A stretch of 64,000 bases of DNA from the NCBI RefSeq assembly GCF_963665055.1, contig NZ_OY762015.1, positions 372,001-436,000 of the forward strand. Reading direction: 5' to 3'. Below are positions 60,975 to 64,000 of the stretch, in pieces. The position numbers and the translations under genes are program-made. How positions within the stretch are numbered: the first letter of the stretch is position 1; every line of letters begins with the position of its first letter. Origin of the DNA: an uncultured Methanobacterium sp. GTDB taxonomy: Archaea > Methanobacteriota > Methanobacteria > Methanobacteriales > Methanobacteriaceae. Below the pieces are notes generated by a model that saw only the letters and a program-made list of their open reading frames with translations, had not been told where the DNA came from and made no database searches.

Positions 60975-61931
60975 ATGAATCCATTCTTTAGCAAAGATAA
61001 ACAGTTTGAAGAGAAAGATAATCAATGCTTCCTCATCATGCCTTTTTCAGAGTCCTGGTCAGATATAGTTGGAGCGCACATCAAAAAAATTGTGGAAAAA
61101 CAACGGATGATTTGTAAACGTGGGGATGATGTTTATGGCCGGAATGTACTGGAAGATATATGGAGCAACATTAGAGAAAGTCGAATAATAATAGCAGATA
61201 TAACCGCAAGAAACCCCAATGTCTTATATGAGTTAGGATTAGCTCATGCAATGTACAAAGATGTCATTATCTTATCTCAAGATGTTGAAGATATTCCTTA
61301 CGACCTACAACCCTTTCGATGTATAATTTATGATAACAATCCCTCGGGATTTACTCAATTGGAAGAAGAAATAGCCTTTTCCATTGAAGAAATTTTTTCC
61401 AGAGATCTAGTTGACAATTTCGGGAGAAAAATTAAAAAATCAGACACTCTCCTACTTTATTTGAGTGATGGTGGGACCTGCAGATGTGCCATTGCTAATG
61501 CTATTACTAGATTTGAATTACAGAACACTGAATATGATATTGTTCCTATGTCCGCTGCTTTATTCCGTCGTTCAAAAGAATTTGCCACACCAAACGCACA
61601 AAAAGTTGTAAAAAACCATTTAAAATTACCTATGGAAAATCATAAAACTGTTAAAGCTAGTTTTGAATTGAAAGAAAGGGCTGATTTAATTTTAGCAATG
61701 AGTGATAAGATTTACGATGGAATAGATGATGAATTTAAGGAAAAATCAATTCTTTTCACTGAATTTTTTGGAGGAAATGGCGGCATTGAAGATCCATATA
61801 TGTTGTCTTTTGAAAAATATGAAGAATGTTTCCAGGAAATAAGAAACTTAATATCTCCAAATATGGATAAAATTCTTGAATTATGTCCTGATGAGAATAC
61901 AGGCATAATATCACACAATAAAAAAGTTTAA
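60975..61931 (+). CDS. NDT-like domain fused to an inactive low-molecular-weight phosphatase-like domain
   Basis: 318 residues. Residues 15-150 are an NDT-like/TIR-related domain (CFLIMPFSESW, IIIADITARNPNVLYELGLAHAM). Residues 155-305 follow the low-molecular-weight Tyr phosphatase/arsenate reductase fold: TLLLYLSDGGTCRCAIANAI sits where LFVCTGNTCRSPMAEA is expected, and EDPYMLSFEKYEECFQEI matches its Asp-Pro end. The nucleophilic Cys is replaced by Ser, and the Arg remains. It should bind a phosphate-like ligand without cleaving it. GGGGTTA precedes the ATG. A truncated copy of its start is at 57779. Confidence 0.8.
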   Translation: MNPFFSKDKQFEEKDNQCFLIMPFSESWSDIVGAHIKKIVEKQRMICKRGDDVYGRNVLEDIWSNIRESRIIIADITARNPNVLYELGLAHAMYKDVIILSQDVEDIPYDLQPFRCIIYDNNPSGFTQLEEEIAFSIEEIFSRDLVDNFGRKIKKSDTLLLYLSDGGTCRCAIANAITRFELQNTEYDIVPMSAALFRRSKEFATPNAQKVVKNHLKLPMENHKTVKASFELKERADLILAMSDKIYDGIDDEFKEKSILFTEFFGGNGGIEDPYMLSFEKYEECFQEIRNLISPNMDKILELCPDENTGIISHNKKV

Positions 61932-62122
61932 TTACTTCCAAAACTTCCAACGGGATTTTTTAATAAGTTTACCATTCCACCCTCAATTTGGACATTTTTC
62001 AGGAGGTTACGTGGATTTTGATCAAAATGACCACAAAGGTTGCATATAACTGCATATTCGTTAGAAACAGTCCTGATTTCTTTATCTTCTGTTGAATAAC
62101 TAATAAAAATGTAATATGGCAT
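61928..62122 (-). pseudogene. TIR gene fragment
   Basis: 64 residues beginning YYIFISYSTEDKEI, the first strand of a TIR domain, then changing to unrelated sequence with CNLCG. It looks like an internal deletion joining the start of a TIR gene to another end. It lies 15 bases downstream of the membrane TIR gene. Confidence 0.55.
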
Positions 62123-62137
62123 ATCAATACCCCATTA

Positions 62138-63177
62138 TTACTCTTGCTCTTTTTCGATCTCTAATAATACTTTTATTTTTTCAGTTAGAATTTGAATGTG
62201 TTTGTCTAAAGGTGGTTCGAATGCATCTAACCAGTTTACTGCGCTTAAAAAGTATTCCATATCTCCTTCGGGAAGTATATCTTCAATACGGAGGGGTAAG
62301 ATCGGCACGCCTTTGCTCACAGCTCTTTCGACTTCCCTTAGAACTTGATCGGAATTATGGGAGTTTTTTGAAAATATTAACACCATTAATGAGCTTTTAT
62401 TAATTGCATCAATAATACTTTTTCCATATCCTAAGCTTGGTAAAATGTCTCTATAGGATATCCAGCATCTAATTTTTTCTTGTTCTAGTTTAGCAAGGAC
62501 GGCATTTGCTACAATTTTATCTTCAGAAGAATGACTGATGAAAACTAATGGTTTTTTGGAATTATTGTTAATTTTGGCTTGATAATTAGCAGGAGTTACA
62601 GGTTCTTTTTCGAAAAAATTCCCATCAACTCGATCATATGTTGGAATTTTACTATTAAAATTGTTATCATAGCCTGATCTTTCAGAGTCATCAAAATTTT
62701 CGTTGAAAGGAACAGTTTCAGGTTCGGGACTATTTGGTTCTTTATTCACATAATTCGCAGAAATACCAATCATATAGAATACGTATAAAAGGAAAGGAAG
62801 AATAAAAAGGAAAATATTTACAAATATTGAATATTCACTCCCTATACTGAAATTAGAGTTAACATAATTAGCAGTAACTGGATATGGTATTAAAGCTGCC
62901 ATGCCAACGAATAATTTAACCAAACCGCCTCCAAATACTCCAAGTCTCCAAAATACATATCCTAACATGAATATTAATAAAACATACCCTACGATGCTTA
63001 TAATAAGCCAAAGATCGGATATTAAATATGCGTAAATACAGTTTATTATAATTCCTGCAAATATTATTTGAAATGTAATCTTGTCTTTGACATACCACTT
63101 TTTCCAAACTCATACCCGGTATATGCACATATTATGATTGCAGCAATTAAACATATTATAACCAAGCTAATCATCAT
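62138..63177 (-). CDS. Membrane-anchored TIR protein with a frameshift in the first part
   Basis: The longest single frame is 276 residues from 62968. The gene appears to start at ATG 63177 behind TAGGTGG, reading MMISLVIICLIAA. It changes frame in the run of five T at 63099-63103 (one base missing) and continues as KDKITFQIIFAGIIINC into the known frame. Intact it would have about five membrane helices, an acidic linker, and a C-terminal TIR domain. The TIR has PLVFISHSSEDK, RCWISYRDI and SDQVLREVERAVSKG with the probable catalytic Glu. The TIR part is complete. Whether the break is real is unknown. Confidence 0.75.
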
Positions 63178-63221
63178 TAACCACCTAAATGCATTTTACA
63201 ATCATCTTTTTTGTAGCCGTG

Positions 63222-64000
63222 TTATTTCAGGGAGTATATCTCAAATCCTGCTTTTTTCAGTATTTCAGGAATGTTGCGCACGGCATCACGATCATAACCC
63301 TTCACTTCTTCAGTTAATTCTTCCCAGGGCACAAGATATGGTGAGGTCTTTAATTCATCGTTACGTTCAGGGCCAAAGGTCCATCCATCTTCCCTTCTTT
63401 CCAGACACCATCTTTCATGTTCCATTATGGCCATTTCTTCTAATTCATCAGGTTCAAATTCAATCAGCTCAGCCGGAGGCTGGGTGAATGGTTTAAAGCC
63501 ATAGTGGAAAGCTTTAAGTTTTTTGGGTATATCTTTGGCCTGGTCAATGTTAGATCTTTTAAAAACATCTTTTAACAGATTCCAGGGCTGCATAGCAGGA
63601 TCACTTGCGGGTTTTTCATCTACCTGGTCTTCTCGGTATTTTTCATGGATCTGGATAGCCATTTTCTCTATAGAATCTCCGAATAATGTATTTTTAACAA
63701 CTAATTTAGTGAATAACTGTGAATCCACCAGTAATTCTAACTGTTTTTCAGCAGGTAAGGCAGATTGTTCGAATGTATTCCTATCTGAAAGCATACTCAT
63801 GTCAATTATAGCTTCCATGGACCTTACCCCATGTTTATATTCTGTGATGTTAATGAATGCACTTAAAACGCCAGAGTCTATTCGCAATATATCATTATCA
63901 TCTAAAAGATGTGAGGCTTTTCTTTCTAGAAGAGATCTTAATAGAATAGCTCTTCTCACTGAATAAAAGTTATCCTCCTCATCGTATTCATTTGGCCCCA
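63222..64000 (-). CDS. RyR-domain protein, 5' end outside the window
   Basis: At least 258 residues; the frame is open to the window edge, so the true start lies beyond 64000. The C-terminal 75 residues are a ryanodine-receptor (RyR) repeat: MAIMEHERWCLERREDGWTF, SPYLVPWEELTEE, YDRDAVRNIP. In bacteria such domains often follow Rossmann-type domains and are proposed to bind nucleotide-derived ligands. The preceding helical part is unrecognised. It heads the membrane TIR gene 45 bases away on the same strand, a likely sensor-effector pair. Confidence 0.8.
   Translation of the reverse strand, partial: GPNEYDEEDNFYSVRRAILLRSLLERKASHLLDDNDILRIDSGVLSAFINITEYKHGVRSMEAIIDMSMLSDRNTFEQSALPAEKQLELLVDSQLFTKLVVKNTLFGDSIEKMAIQIHEKYREDQVDEKPASDPAMQPWNLLKDVFKRSNIDQAKDIPKKLKAFHYGFKPFTQPPAELIEFEPDELEEMAIMEHERWCLERREDGWTFGPERNDELKTSPYLVPWEELTEEVKGYDRDAVRNIPEILKKAGFEIYSLK

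Overview
The window reads as a mesophilic methanogen of the order Methanobacteriales, most likely Methanobacterium or a close relative. It is AT-rich with long AT intergenic spacers. It carries the archaeal histone, methanofuran genes (mfnD, mfnF), the methanopterin gene mptG, F420 biosynthesis (cofH), archaeal lipid genes (carS and a tetraether-synthase-like radical SAM gene), an archaeal MtaB-type tRNA methylthiotransferase and BRE/TATA promoters. Two tRNA genes (Val-GAC, Phe-GAA) lie on the minus strand near 18.3 kb. No rRNA, CRISPR array, integrase or intact insertion sequence was seen. Names rest on motifs read by eye; no database search was possible.

Region 1, about 0-25.2 kb, is mostly core genome: a DUF460 protein, wecB and wecC for N-acetylmannosaminuronate sugars, mfnD-mfnF, an M14-like secreted protein, divergent carS/tes, mptG, leuD/hacB (3' end frameshifted), an HVO_0476-type zinc finger protein, pcm, mtaB, two zinc-ribbon membrane proteins, tRNAs, a GerW/DUF2953 pair, a four-PAS histidine kinase, rubrerythrin, histone and cofH. 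Several spacers hold degenerate short tandem repeats (18, 34, 40 and 42 bp).

Region 2, about 25.8-64 kb, is an accessory island dense in domains of prokaryotic immunity and conflict systems. It includes two paralogous TIR proteins around a SemiSWEET and a cupin gene, and a 1390-residue TIR-NACHT-WD40 protein with freshly duplicated WD40 units. A MoxR ATPase / TraB-like / inactive archaemetzincin / class II amidotransferase operon follows, then a 1371-residue DUF4062-NTPase-TPR protein. Next come a small membrane protein, a broken FtsZ-like gene and an MCM helicase derivative lacking catalytic residues, a TPR protein, a phosphoesterase and a Clp ATPase. The right part holds deoxyribosyltransferase-like (NDT-like) proteins, a protein with three TIR-like units, SLOG and SLOG-SLATT proteins, HEAT and WD40 proteins, a membrane TIR protein and a RyR-domain protein cut by the window edge.

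Two themes stand out in the island. First, several proteins look like copies of housekeeping enzymes that have lost catalytic residues: MCM, FtsZ, archaemetzincin and a low-molecular-weight phosphatase. They sit among sensor/effector-type proteins, so a decoy or sensor role is a reasonable but untested idea. Second, 56-63 kb is full of decayed pieces (NDT-like, DUF4062 and TIR remnants, single-base frameshifts), as expected for fast turnover of defence genes.
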